A stretch of 64,000 bases of DNA from Nocardioides lijunqiniae (GTDB lineage: Bacteria; Actinomycetota; Actinomycetes; Propionibacteriales; Nocardioidaceae): the NCBI RefSeq assembly GCF_015024225.1, contig NZ_JACJGM010000017.1:36666-100665 (forward strand), written 5' to 3'. Numbering within the stretch: the first letter of the stretch is position 1; each line of letters starts with the position of its first letter. Below are positions 41,073-50,085 of the stretch, piece after piece. The position numbers and the translations under genes are program-made. The notes beneath the pieces were generated by a model, which worked only from the letters and a program-made list of their open reading frames with translations, had not been told where the DNA came from and ran no database searches.

Positions 41073-43010
41073 GTGAGCATCCTCGATGACGCCCGTGACG
41101 GCATGAACCCCGACATCCGCCCCCAGGACGACCTCTTCGGCCACGTCAACGGCCGCTGGCTCGACGAGGTGGAGATCCCCTCGGACCGGTCCAGTTGGGG
41201 CCCGTTCGTCCAGCTGGCCGACGCCGCCGAGGACCACGTCCGCACGATCATCGAGGACCTCGCCGCCGGCGAGCCCCGCGACGAGGACGCCCGCAAGATC
41301 GGCGACCTGTTCGCCTCCTTCATGGACACCGCGGCGATCGACAAGCTGGGCACCCGCCCGGTCCGCCCGCTGATCGACGCCGTCGCCGCGCTGCGCGACG
41401 TGCGCGACCTGGCGGCGTTCCTCGGGGAGTTCGAGCGCCTCGGCGGCCACGGCGTCTTCGGCTCCTACGTCGACACCGACGACCGCAAGTCCGACCGCTA
41501 CCTCTTCCACCTGACGCAGGGGGGGCTCGGGCTGCCCGACGAGTCCTACTACCGCGACGACAAGTTCGCCGAGCAGCGCGAGGCGTACGTCGGCTACCTC
41601 ACGCGCCTGCTGGAGCTGGGCGGCCACGAGGACGCCTCCGCCGCGGCGGCCACCATCCTCGAGCTGGACACCCAGCTGGCCGCGGGCCACTGGGAGCGCG
41701 CCGAGACCCGCGACGTGCAGAAGACCTACAACCTGATGACGGCCGCCGAGCTCAAGGAGCTGTGCCCGGCCTTCGACTGGGACGCCTACGTCACCAACCT
41801 CGGCGGCAGCGACGAGACGATCGCCGAGGTGTGCGTGCGACAGCCGTCGTACTTCGCCCACCTCTCCACCGTCCTGGACTCCGTGCCGCTCGAGGACTGG
41901 AAGGCCTGGCTGCTGGCGCACGTCCTGCGCTCCGCGGCGCCGTACCTCACCGACGACTTCGTCGAGACCAACTTCGACTTCTACGGCCGCACCCTCAACG
42001 GCACCCCCGAGCTGCGCGCCCGCTGGAAGCGCGGCGTCGCGCTGGTCGAGGGCGCGCTCGGCGAGGCCGTCGGCAAGGAGTACGTCGCCCGCCACTTCCC
42101 GCCGCGGTCCAAGGAGCTGATGGACGACCTGGTCGCCAACCTCCTGGCCGCCTACCGCGACTCGATCTCCACGCTCGACTGGATGACCGAGGAGACCAAG
42201 CAGCGGGCCTACGACAAGCTCGGCACCTTCCGGCCCAAGATCGGGTACCCCGAGAAGTTCCGCGACTACTCCGCGCTGAGCATCAGCGCCGGCGACCTGC
42301 TCGGCAACGTCGCGGCCGCGTCGGCGTTCGAGACCGACCGCCAGCTGGCGAAGATCGGCTCGCCGGTCGACCTCGACGAGTGGTTCATGCTGCCGCAGAC
42401 GGTCAACGCCTACTACAACCCCGGCACCAACGAGATCTGCTTCCCGGCCGGCATCCTGCAGAAGCCGTTCTTCTCCCCGGACGCCCACCCGGCCGAGAAC
42501 TACGGCGGCATCGGCGCGGTCATCGGCCACGAGATCGGCCACGGCTTCGACGACCAGGGCGCCCAGTACGACGGCTCCGGCAACCTCAACGACTGGTGGA
42601 CCGCCGACGACAAGGCGGCGTTCGAGGTGAAGTCGACGGCGCTGGTCGCGCAGTACGACGCGTTCGAGCCGCGCGCCCTGGCCGGCGAGAAGGTCAACGG
42701 CTCGCTGACCGTCGGCGAGAACATCGGCGACCTCGGCGGCCTCACCATCGGCCACAAGGCGTTCGTGATCTCCGAGGGCGGCGACGCCTCGGTCGAGGAC
42801 CGGCGCTCGCTGTTCCTCAACTGGGCCTACGTGTGGCGGACCAAGCGGCGCACCGAGCAGGAGCGCCAGTACCTCACCATCGACCCCCACAGCCCGCCGG
42901 AGTTCCGCGCCAACATCGTGCGCAACCTCGACGAGTTCCACGAGGTCTTCGAGACCCGCGAGGGCGACGGCCTGTGGATCGACCCCGCGGAGCGCGTGCG
43001 CATCTGGTGA
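41073..43010 (+). CDS. M13 (neprilysin-like) zinc metallopeptidase
   Basis: 645-aa peptidase. N-terminal M13 domain (RPQDDLFGHVNGRWLDEVEIP) and catalytic domain with the NAYYNPGTNEI segment, the zinc site HEIGH in VIGHEIGHGFDDQG (about 485) and the third ligand in ENIGDLGG (about 548). It ends in the conserved RIW. No signal peptide or anchor, so it probably acts on peptides in the cytosol, like other actinobacterial PepO types. GTG at 41073 directly follows a -10 box. Confidence 0.95.
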   Translation: MSILDDARDGMNPDIRPQDDLFGHVNGRWLDEVEIPSDRSSWGPFVQLADAAEDHVRTIIEDLAAGEPRDEDARKIGDLFASFMDTAAIDKLGTRPVRPLIDAVAALRDVRDLAAFLGEFERLGGHGVFGSYVDTDDRKSDRYLFHLTQGGLGLPDESYYRDDKFAEQREAYVGYLTRLLELGGHEDASAAAATILELDTQLAAGHWERAETRDVQKTYNLMTAAELKELCPAFDWDAYVTNLGGSDETIAEVCVRQPSYFAHLSTVLDSVPLEDWKAWLLAHVLRSAAPYLTDDFVETNFDFYGRTLNGTPELRARWKRGVALVEGALGEAVGKEYVARHFPPRSKELMDDLVANLLAAYRDSISTLDWMTEETKQRAYDKLGTFRPKIGYPEKFRDYSALSISAGDLLGNVAAASAFETDRQLAKIGSPVDLDEWFMLPQTVNAYYNPGTNEICFPAGILQKPFFSPDAHPAENYGGIGAVIGHEIGHGFDDQGAQYDGSGNLNDWWTADDKAAFEVKSTALVAQYDAFEPRALAGEKVNGSLTVGENIGDLGGLTIGHKAFVISEGGDASVEDRRSLFLNWAYVWRTKRRTEQERQYLTIDPHSPPEFRANIVRNLDEFHEVFETREGDGLWIDPAERVRIW

Positions 43011-43022
43011 CCCGTCGTCCCC

Positions 43023-43649
43023 TCAGGGGACGAGGATCGTGAAGCCCTGGTTGGCGTTCTGGAGGACCGTCGTGTTGGCGTCGGGGAAGGTGCGGATGAA
43101 GGTCCGTACGCCGAAGGTGCCGTTCGGGCAGGCGAGCGTCGCCACCTCGACCGCTCCCTGGGGAGCGTTGGGCTCGGTGCTGGTCGAGGAGTGCGCATAG
43201 TCGAGCGAGACCACCGCGGGGCCCGTGTTGGGATCCACGCCCGGGACCGTGACGCAGTACGTGCCGACGAACGGGTTGGTCACCGTGATCCCTCCCGACT
43301 GGCGGCTGACGTTGGCGCCCACGATGTGCGCGTAGCCGCGGGCCGTCCCGGGGGCACCCGCCTGTCCCTTCGGGCCCTGCTTCCCCCGCAGCCGGGCGAC
43401 CGCCTTCGGCGCCAGGTCGGCGGTGCGCAGGCTCCGGTCCTTGACGTCGGCGGACGTGAGCGTGCCGTTCTTGACCTGGGCGCCGGTGATGAGCGTGCCG
43501 GCGACGGCACCTCCCGTCGCGGTCAGCACCAGCGCCCCGGCCGCGACGGCCAGCGTGAGTCCGGTGGGCAGGGTGGGACGGAGGCGGGCACGGGGCCGCG
43601 GGCGGCGGTCGGTCGAGGAGCTGGTCGACGAGCGGGGCGAGGAGGTCAT
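43023..43649 (-). CDS. Surface-type protein with short collagen-like stretch
   Basis: 208-aa protein: a basic Ser/Arg-rich cytoplasmic start (about 1-28), a membrane helix or uncleaved signal (about 30-50) and the actinobacterial motif AQVKNGTLTSADVKDRSLRTADL. A short Gly-rich collagen-like run (GKQGPKGQAGAPGTARG) and a C-terminal beta-rich domain with two Cys (YCVTVPG, ATLACPNG) follow. Function unknown; probably a surface protein. ATG at 43649 has GGCGAGGAGG upstream; a second ATG lies 9 nt further out. Confidence 0.75.
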   Translation of the reverse strand: MTSSPRSSTSSSTDRRPRPRARLRPTLPTGLTLAVAAGALVLTATGGAVAGTLITGAQVKNGTLTSADVKDRSLRTADLAPKAVARLRGKQGPKGQAGAPGTARGYAHIVGANVSRQSGGITVTNPFVGTYCVTVPGVDPNTGPAVVSLDYAHSSTSTEPNAPQGAVEVATLACPNGTFGVRTFIRTFPDANTTVLQNANQGFTILVP

Positions 43650-43740
43650 GGCGCGCACGCTAGGAGGCGGGGCTTCGGGTTGCCTTCGGGATTCCTTCCG
43701 GCACCGACACGGCCTTTTGTAAGTGTGTAATCATGTAAGC

Positions 43741-44253
43741 ATGAGCAACGAGACGACGGAGCGGGTGCGCGGCTGGTTCACCGGCCGGCTGCCCGAGCAG
43801 TGGCAGGAGCAGGCGCCCGAGGTGGCCGTCGACCGCGAGGAGGTCACGGTGGTCCTGACCATCGCCGACGTCGCCGCGGGCGAGTCGGAGGTCGAGCAGG
43901 CCGAGGCGCGCGCAGGCCGGGCCAAGGCCTTCCGCGAGGAGACGCGCGAGGCGCGGATGGCGATCGCCCGCGAGGCGGAGCACCGCTTCGAGCGCAAGGT
44001 GTCCTGGGGCGTGCGCGTCGGCGAGCGCGAGGAGCTGTGGACGCACGTGTCCGCGCCGGTCATGACGCGGCTGCGCCAGCCGCAGCGCCGGGTCCTCGAC
44101 ACGCTGGTCGAGTCCGGCGTCGCCCGCTCGCGCTCGGAGGCCCTGGCGTGGTGCGTGCGGCTGGTCGGCCAGCACGAGGGCGACTGGCTCGCCGAGCTGC
44201 GCGACGCGATCACGCACGTCGACGACGTACGCGCGCAGGGCCCGGCGGCCTGA
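43741..44253 (+). CDS. Conserved actinobacterial protein of unknown function
   Basis: 170-aa soluble protein: ERVRGWFTGRLPEQW start, VAVDREEVTVVLTIADV, a helical FREETREARMAIAREAEHRFERKVSWGVRVG stretch, and a C-terminal part with MTRLRQPQRRVLDTLVESGVARSRSEALAWCVRLV that looks like a DNA-binding or dimerisation helix pair. I know similar sequences only as hypothetical proteins. The start region is AT-rich (GTAAGTGTGTAATCATGTAAGC), with no ribosome site, so ATG 43741 rests on fit. Convergent with the MHS transporter. Confidence 0.75.
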   Translation: MSNETTERVRGWFTGRLPEQWQEQAPEVAVDREEVTVVLTIADVAAGESEVEQAEARAGRAKAFREETREARMAIAREAEHRFERKVSWGVRVGEREELWTHVSAPVMTRLRQPQRRVLDTLVESGVARSRSEALAWCVRLVGQHEGDWLAELRDAITHVDDVRAQGPAA

Positions 44254-44259
44254 CCGTCC

Positions 44260-45615
44260 CTAGCGCAGGGCGGGCTCCCGCTCCGGCTCACCGGACGCGG
44301 CGCTCGGCGCGAGGTCCTCGTGCAGGTCGCGGCCCCGCGTCTCCGGAAGCAGTGCCGCGCACGCGAGGCTGATCAGCGCGACGACGACGTTGTAGCCGGC
44401 CACCAGCCACAGCGTGCCGTCGCCGCGGGTGACCAGCCAGGCCGCGATCAGCGGAGTCAGCCCGGAGGCGAGGATGCCGGAGACCTGGTAGAGCGTGCTG
44501 AGGGCCGAGTAGCGGTAGCGGGTGTCGAACAGCTCGCTCCAGAACGCCGCCAGCGGTCCGTAGACGATGCCGTAGATCACCCCGAGCCCGCCGACGAACG
44601 TCACCGCGACCCCGAGGGTGGTCCCGCCCTGCACCAGCCAGGCGGCCGGGAAGGCGAACAGCAGGGCGATCACGACGCCGGTGTTGTAGACGCGCTTGCG
44701 GCCGAAGGTGTCGCTGAGGCGTCCCGACGCCAGCACCAGGGCGACGCCGACCAGCGCGCCGACCATGATCGCGTTGAGGACCGTCGACTTGGGGATGCCC
44801 ACCTCCTTGACGGTGTAGGCCAGCAGGTAGACCGAGAACAGGTTGAACGTGAAGCCCTCGATGAAGCGGGTGCCCATGCCCAGCAGCAGGGTGCGCGGCT
44901 GACGGCGGACCAGCTCGGCCACCGGGTTGGGCGAGATCTCCTTGGTCGCCTGCACCTGCTGGAACGCCGGCGTCTCCATCACCGAGAGCCGGATCCAGGC
45001 GCCGATGGCCAGCAGCACGATGCTCACCAGGAAGCAGGCGCGCCAGCCCCACGCGAGGAACGCCTCGTCGGGCAGCTGGCTGGCGATCGCGAACGCGCCT
45101 GACGCCAGGAACAGTCCGCCGGGCACCCCGATGTGGGCGAAGCTGCCGAAGAACCCGCGCCGCTCGCCGGGCGCGAACTCGACGGCGAGCAGCACGGCGC
45201 CGCCGTACTCCCCGCCGACGCCGATGCCCTGCAGGATGCGGAGCACGACCAGCAGGACCGGCGCCCACACCCCGATCTCGTCGTACGTCGGCAGCAGCCC
45301 GATCGCGGCGGTGCCGGCGCCCATGATGACGAGCGTCCAGATCAGCATCGTCTTGCGACCGATCCGGTCACCGAAGTGGCCGAAGATCAGTCCGCCGATC
45401 GGGCGCGCGACGAACCCGACGGCGAAGGTGCCGAACGCCGCGAACTGGGCGGCCGGACCGTCCAGGCCGTTGAAGAAGAGCTGGTCGAAGACCAGACCGG
45501 CGGCGGTGCCGTAGAGGAAGAAGTCGTACCACTCGATCGTGGCGCCGACCGCGGAGGCGGCGGCGACCTTGCGCGGCGAGCTGGCCTCGGCCGGGCGCGG
45601 TGCTGCGGTGCTCAT
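44260..45615 (-). CDS. MHS family MFS transporter (ProP/ShiA type)
   Basis: 451-aa 12-helix transporter of the metabolite:H+ symporter family. Motifs: GATIEWYDFFLYGTAAGLVF at the first helix, GFVARPIGGLIFGHFGDRIGRK and GIGVGGEYGGAVLLAVEFAPGERRGFFGS. Members import osmolytes, shikimate, citrate or related acids; the specific substrate cannot be given. Divergent from the RecQ helicase. Confidence 0.9.
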   Translation of the reverse strand: MSTAAPRPAEASSPRKVAAASAVGATIEWYDFFLYGTAAGLVFDQLFFNGLDGPAAQFAAFGTFAVGFVARPIGGLIFGHFGDRIGRKTMLIWTLVIMGAGTAAIGLLPTYDEIGVWAPVLLVVLRILQGIGVGGEYGGAVLLAVEFAPGERRGFFGSFAHIGVPGGLFLASGAFAIASQLPDEAFLAWGWRACFLVSIVLLAIGAWIRLSVMETPAFQQVQATKEISPNPVAELVRRQPRTLLLGMGTRFIEGFTFNLFSVYLLAYTVKEVGIPKSTVLNAIMVGALVGVALVLASGRLSDTFGRKRVYNTGVVIALLFAFPAAWLVQGGTTLGVAVTFVGGLGVIYGIVYGPLAAFWSELFDTRYRYSALSTLYQVSGILASGLTPLIAAWLVTRGDGTLWLVAGYNVVVALISLACAALLPETRGRDLHEDLAPSAASGEPEREPALR

Positions 45616-45720
45616 GGGGATCCCCTCGAGAGACGTCCGGATGCAAACCACACAAAGGCTAGTGGCTTGGTGCAATATCGGGAAGTGGGCGCGTCGGTGA
45701 CCGCTGGTAGACATGCGGGC

Positions 45721-47841
45721 ATGACCTCCACCGACGCCCCCGAGGCGACCGCCGACGTCCGGCAGGCCGCCCGCGACAGCGCCGAGGCCCACCTGCGCGC
45801 GCTGGTCGGGCGCGACGACGTGTCGCTGCGCGAGGACCAGTGGACCGCGATCGAGGCGCTGGCCGTCGACAAGCGGCGCGCGCTCGTCGTCCAGCGCACC
45901 GGCTGGGGCAAGTCGGCGGTCTACTTCGTGGCGACCCTGCTGCTGCGGGCGCAGGGGGCGGGCCCCACCGTCATCGTCTCGCCGCTGCTCGCGCTGATGC
46001 GCAACCAGATCTCCGCCGCCGAGCGCGCCGGCATCCGCGCCGTGACCATCAACTCGACCAACCTCGAGGACTGGGAGTCCACCCACGACGCGATCCGCGC
46101 CGGCGAGGTCGACGTGCTGCTGGTCAGCCCCGAGCGGCTCAACAACCCCGGCTTCCGCGACGAGGTGCTGCCGCGGCTGGCCGCGACCTGCGGCCTCCTG
46201 GTGGTCGACGAGGCCCACTGCATCTCCGACTGGGGCCACGACTTCCGGCCCGACTACCGGCGGATCCGCACCCTGCTGGACGACCTGCCGGCCGGCATCC
46301 CGGTGCTGGCCACCACCGCCACCGCCAACGCCCGGGTGACCTCCGACGTCGGCGAGCAGCTCGGCGAGGGCGTGCTGGTGCTGCGCGGCACCCTCGACCG
46401 CGAGTCGCTGCGGCTCGGCGTCGTCCACCTGAAGACCGCCCAGCAGCGCCTGGCCTGGCTCGCCGACCACCTCGCCGAGCAGCCCGGCTCCGGCATCGTC
46501 TACTGCCTCACCGTCGCCGCCACCCAGGAGGTCGCCGACTACCTCCGCTCGCGCGGCCACGACGTCGCCGCCTACTCCGGCCAGACCGAGCAGACCGAGC
46601 GGCTCGCGCTCGAGGCCGACCTGATGGCGGGCCGGGTCAAGGCGCTGGTCGCCACGAGCGCGCTCGGGATGGGCTTCGACGCCACCCTCGGCTTCGTGGT
46701 CAACCTCGGCGCCCCGTCGTCGCCGGTCGCCTACTACCAGCAGGTCGGCCGTGCCGGCCGCGGACTGGCCAAGGACGGGGACAGCGCGACCGTGGTGCTG
46801 CTGCCCGCGATCGAGGACCGCGACATCTGGGCCTACTTCGCCTCCCTGGCGTTCCCGCGCGAGGAGCTCGTGCGCCGCACGCTCGAGGTGCTGGCGCAGG
46901 AGGGCCGCCCGCTCAGCACGGCCGCGCTCGAGACCCACGTCGAGCTCAACCGCAACCGGCTCGAGACGATGCTCAAGGTGCTCGACGTCGACGGCGCCGT
47001 ACGCCGGGTCCGCGGCGGGTGGGAGTCCACCGGGCAGCCGTGGTCCTACGACGAGGAGCGCTACCGCCGCGTCGCCGAGGCCCGCGAGCGCGAGCAGCAG
47101 GCGATGGTCGACTACCTGCGCACCACCGAGTGCCGGATGTGGTTCCTGCGCGACCAGCTCGACGACCCCCAGGCCGAGCCCTGCGGTCGCTGCGACAACT
47201 GCGGCGGCCTCGCGCTGTCGCTCGACGTGTCCAGCGCGGCCGTGGCCGAGGCCGAGGAGCGGCTCTCGCGTCCCGGCGTGGTCGTGGAGCCGCGCAAGAT
47301 GTGGCCCACGGGCCTGGCCTCGATGGGCATGGACCTCAAGGGCAAGATCGCCGCGGGCGCCGCGGAGGGCCGTGCGGTCGCCCGCCTGACCGACCTCGGC
47401 TACGGCCAGGCGCTGCGCGAGCTCTTCCGCCCCGAGGCCGGCGACGGGCCGGTCCCGGTGCCGCTGGTGCAGGCGGTCGTGGCGGTGCTGGGCGACTGGC
47501 GTCCGCGCGTCGAGGCGATCGCCGTGGTGGAGTCCGCGACCCGTCCGACGCTCACCGCCGACCTCGCCGACGGGCTCTCGCGCTACCTCAAGGTGCCGGT
47601 GGTGGCCCGCTACGCCATCGTCGACCCCGACGTCGCGCCCGGCCAGGGCGCGATGAACTCCGCCCAGCGGGTCGCGGCCGTCGGCCGCCGCTACGCGCTG
47701 CAGGGCGAGGTGCCCCCCGGTCCGGTGCTCCTCGTCGACGACCTGGTCGTGACGGGCTGGACCCTGACCCGGGCCGCCCACGCCCTGCGCCAGGCGGGCG
47801 CGACCGAGGTGCTCCCGCTGACCCTGGCCGTCCAGAGCTGA
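45721..47841 (+). CDS. RecQ-family DNA helicase fused to a phosphoribosyltransferase-like domain
   Basis: 706-aa ATP-dependent helicase. Helicase 1: Walker A QRTGWGKSAVYF (about 60), VVSPLLALMRNQ-type motif, DEAH box VVDEAHCISDWGHDFRP (about 163), TATAN. Helicase 2: LVATSALGMGFD and YYQQVGRAGR (about 342). A zinc-binding segment TECRMWFL...CGRCDNC (about 470-495) follows, but no HRDC domain. The C-terminal ~170 residues end in GPVLLVDDLVVTGWTL (about 667-682), a PRPP-binding-loop signature like ComFC. RecQ-like DNA repair or recombination is likely; the extra domain's role is unknown. Confidence 0.87.
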   Translation: MTSTDAPEATADVRQAARDSAEAHLRALVGRDDVSLREDQWTAIEALAVDKRRALVVQRTGWGKSAVYFVATLLLRAQGAGPTVIVSPLLALMRNQISAAERAGIRAVTINSTNLEDWESTHDAIRAGEVDVLLVSPERLNNPGFRDEVLPRLAATCGLLVVDEAHCISDWGHDFRPDYRRIRTLLDDLPAGIPVLATTATANARVTSDVGEQLGEGVLVLRGTLDRESLRLGVVHLKTAQQRLAWLADHLAEQPGSGIVYCLTVAATQEVADYLRSRGHDVAAYSGQTEQTERLALEADLMAGRVKALVATSALGMGFDATLGFVVNLGAPSSPVAYYQQVGRAGRGLAKDGDSATVVLLPAIEDRDIWAYFASLAFPREELVRRTLEVLAQEGRPLSTAALETHVELNRNRLETMLKVLDVDGAVRRVRGGWESTGQPWSYDEERYRRVAEAREREQQAMVDYLRTTECRMWFLRDQLDDPQAEPCGRCDNCGGLALSLDVSSAAVAEAEERLSRPGVVVEPRKMWPTGLASMGMDLKGKIAAGAAEGRAVARLTDLGYGQALRELFRPEAGDGPVPVPLVQAVVAVLGDWRPRVEAIAVVESATRPTLTADLADGLSRYLKVPVVARYAIVDPDVAPGQGAMNSAQRVAAVGRRYALQGEVPPGPVLLVDDLVVTGWTLTRAAHALRQAGATEVLPLTLAVQS

Positions 47842-47894
47842 CCGCGCCACGCCGCGCTGATCTGCGACTTCGGACCGGGGGCGCCGGTCGACCC

Positions 47895-47906
47895 TAGGGT
47901 GCCCGC
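47895..47906 (+). promoter_or_regulatory. Leaderless promoter of the 47907 gene
   Basis: TAGGGT (47895-47900), 6 nt (GCCCGC), then ATG at 47907, matching the arrangement at 35309. No ribosome site. Confidence 0.5.
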
Positions 47907-48920
47907 ATGACCCAGGCACCCCCTCCCGGCCCGCCGGCCGCAGCACTCACGCCCCCGGCCGCACCGACGCCGCGGCTGCTCGACGACGGCCGGCCGCTGG
48001 TCTCCGTCGGCGTCGCGCTCCTGGCGACGGCGGTGGTGCTGTCCACCGCCTACACCCGGGCCGACGGCGACCTGGACTGGTCCAACTACGCGGTGGGGCT
48101 CGTCGCCACGCTCGGGCTCCTCGGCGTCGCGGCGGTCGCGTACGTGACCGCGCGCTCCGCCGACCCCGCGACCGACCTGGTCGCCTGGCCGGGCGCCTTC
48201 GGCGTGGCCGGCCTCGGCCTGATGGTCGCTGTCGCGATGGACGACCACCAGCTCACGGCGTACGTCGCCGGGCTGAGCGTGGTGGCGCTGTCGCTCGCCG
48301 GACTGGCGCTGACCGGGCGCGGACCGTTCGTCGTGACGGCCGTGCTGGGGCTCTACGTGACCTACGTGAAGGTGCTCGACGACGTGATCACCGTGCCCGA
48401 CGACGCCGGCGACGACGTCGCGGCGATCTCGATCGCGCTGGGGCTGGTGCTGTTCGCGGTCCTGGTCACCGTCGCCGGGTGGGTGCGGGCCGACACGCGG
48501 GTGCTCGCCGGCGCGGTGGCCGGAGCCCTCACCGTCCTCGGCTTCGCCGGGCTGACCGGCGCGCTGGTGCTGGCGCAGGCCTTCGCGCCGCTCATCTCCT
48601 TCAGCCTCGACGAGGACGTGATGACGAGCGAGCCGCCGCGGTTCGACGGCTACGACAACGACACCTGGGTGATCCTGAGCCTCTCGCTGCTGCTGATGCT
48701 GGGCTGGGCGGTCTGCGCGGCCCTGACCGGGCACGTCGTCTACCGGATCCTGGTGGTCGCGATCGCGGTGTCGGTGACGCCGCTGGCGACCGCCGTGCTG
48801 TCGGTCGAGCACCCCTCCTGGTGGGGCCTGGTCGCGGGCGCGATCGGGGGCGGGCTGCTGCTCCTGGCGCTGCTGCAGACCGTGGGGGCGGTGCGACGGC
48901 GGTCCCTGGACGCAGACTAG
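47907..48920 (+). CDS. Multi-pass membrane protein of unknown function
   Basis: 337-aa protein with a Pro/Ala-rich cytoplasmic N-terminus (about 1-30) and eight or nine hydrophobic helices. The longest loop (about 225-250, SLDEDVMTSEPPRFDGYDND) is acidic and probably external. Family not recognised. Its TAG stop lies inside the 20-bp palindrome that precedes the next gene. Confidence 0.7.
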   Translation: MTQAPPPGPPAAALTPPAAPTPRLLDDGRPLVSVGVALLATAVVLSTAYTRADGDLDWSNYAVGLVATLGLLGVAAVAYVTARSADPATDLVAWPGAFGVAGLGLMVAVAMDDHQLTAYVAGLSVVALSLAGLALTGRGPFVVTAVLGLYVTYVKVLDDVITVPDDAGDDVAAISIALGLVLFAVLVTVAGWVRADTRVLAGAVAGALTVLGFAGLTGALVLAQAFAPLISFSLDEDVMTSEPPRFDGYDNDTWVILSLSLLLMLGWAVCAALTGHVVYRILVVAIAVSVTPLATAVLSVEHPSWWGLVAGAIGGGLLLLALLQTVGAVRRRSLDAD

Positions 48921-48934
48921 AACGCGTTCTAGTC
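48915..48934. promoter_or_regulatory. KstR-type palindromic operator
   Basis: GACTAGAACGCGTTCTAGTC is a perfect 20-bp palindrome 8 bp before the ATG of the DapB-like gene. Its core TAGAACGCGTTCTA satisfies TNNAACNNGTTNNA, the motif described for the TetR repressor KstR of actinobacterial steroid catabolism. No kstR gene is in the window. Confidence 0.65.
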
Positions 48935-48942
48935 TCGGGGCC

Positions 48943-49983
48943 ATGACACCCCTGCGCGTGGTCCAGTGGACGACCGGCAACATCGGACGACGCTCGCTGC
49001 ACGCCATCCTGGGCCGCGACGACCTCGAGCTGGTCGGCGTCTACGCCCACGGCGCGGAGAAGGTCGGCCTCGACGCGGCCGACCTGTGCGGCTGGCCGGA
49101 GCCGACCGGCGTCCTCGCGACCGACGACCTCGGGGCGCTGCTCGCGCTGAAGCCCGATGCGTGCTGCTACAACCCGCTCTGGCCGAGCATCGACGACCTG
49201 GTCGCGCTGCTCGAGAGCGGCGTCAACGTCTGCTCCAGCGCGGCCTGGATCACGGGCGGCAAGCAGCCGCCCGAGGACCTCGCGCGGATCCGGGCGGCGT
49301 GCGAGGCGGGCGGCTCGACGATCTTCGGCAGCGGCGCCCATCCCGGCATGACCAACCTGGTGGGGATGGCGCTGAGCGGGTCGTGCGAGCGGGTCGACGA
49401 GATCCGGATCACCGAGTCGGTCGACTGCTCGACGTACGAGTCGGCGGGCACGCAGCGGGCCATGGGCTTCTCCCAGTCACCCGAGACCCCAGGACTGGCC
49501 GAGAGCGTGCGCGTCGAGAGCGAGGTGTTCGCGGAGTCCGCGGCGATGATGGCCGACGCGCTCGGCGTGACCCTGGACCGGATGACCTTCGACGTGGAGT
49601 TCACCGCGGCCACCGGCGACTCCGACCTCGGGTTCATGACGATCCCGGAGGGCACGGTGGCCGGCGTCATGGGCTACCACCGCGGCTGGGTGGGCGAGCG
49701 CAACGTCGTCAGCGTCGGCTTCAACTGGACCATGGGCGCCCATGTCGTCCCGCCCAAGCCGCTCGCGCACGGCCACGTGATCCAGGTCTTCGGCCTGCCC
49801 AACATGCGCACGGTCATCCACTGCCTGCCCCCGGCCGACTGGACCGAGGAGGGCTTCATGGGCCTCGGCATGATCTACACCGCGATGCCGGTGACCAACG
49901 CCGTGCCCGCCGTGGTCGCCGCCGCCCCTGGCATCAAGACCCTCGCCGACCTCCCGCCGATCACCGGGCGGGCGCGGGTCTGA
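48943..49983 (+). CDS. DapB-like NAD(P)-binding reductase (DAP_DH_C type)
   Basis: 346-aa Rossmann protein: VVQWTTGNIGRRSLHAIL (nucleotide-binding), GVYAHGAEKVGLDAADLCG, FGSGAHPGMTNLVGMALSGSC and a C-terminal domain with GYHRGWVGERNVVSVGFNW. Often annotated as dihydrodipicolinate reductase, but such actinobacterial proteins are not true lysine enzymes; some relatives occur in steroid and lipid gene sets. The KstR-type palindrome directly upstream supports a lipid or steroid catabolic role by inference. Confidence 0.82.
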   Translation: MTPLRVVQWTTGNIGRRSLHAILGRDDLELVGVYAHGAEKVGLDAADLCGWPEPTGVLATDDLGALLALKPDACCYNPLWPSIDDLVALLESGVNVCSSAAWITGGKQPPEDLARIRAACEAGGSTIFGSGAHPGMTNLVGMALSGSCERVDEIRITESVDCSTYESAGTQRAMGFSQSPETPGLAESVRVESEVFAESAAMMADALGVTLDRMTFDVEFTAATGDSDLGFMTIPEGTVAGVMGYHRGWVGERNVVSVGFNWTMGAHVVPPKPLAHGHVIQVFGLPNMRTVIHCLPPADWTEEGFMGLGMIYTAMPVTNAVPAVVAAAPGIKTLADLPPITGRARV

Positions 49984-50065
49984 CCCGCATGTAACACGTC
50001 GTTATGACCTCTTCCACGTCGAAATATCAACGTGGAAGAGGTCATAACAACGTGTTACATGCGGG
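49984..50065. repeat. Dispersed hairpin element, copy 2
   Basis: 36-bp arms (49984-50019 and 50030-50065, one mismatch) around the same loop CGAAATATCA as the copy at 38692-38765. Core arm starts CATGTAACACGTCGTTATGA. One C-G pair of copy 1 is T-A here, keeping the pairing. It lies between convergent genes and probably terminates both. Confidence 0.85.
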
Positions 50066-50085
50066 CGGCCGCGCTCAGGCGGCGC

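Noticed and set aside
45616..45720. Regulatory RNA or riboswitch between the MHS transporter and RecQ
   Set aside because: No conserved aptamer-like core or strong stem found by eye; ordinary divergent promoter space.
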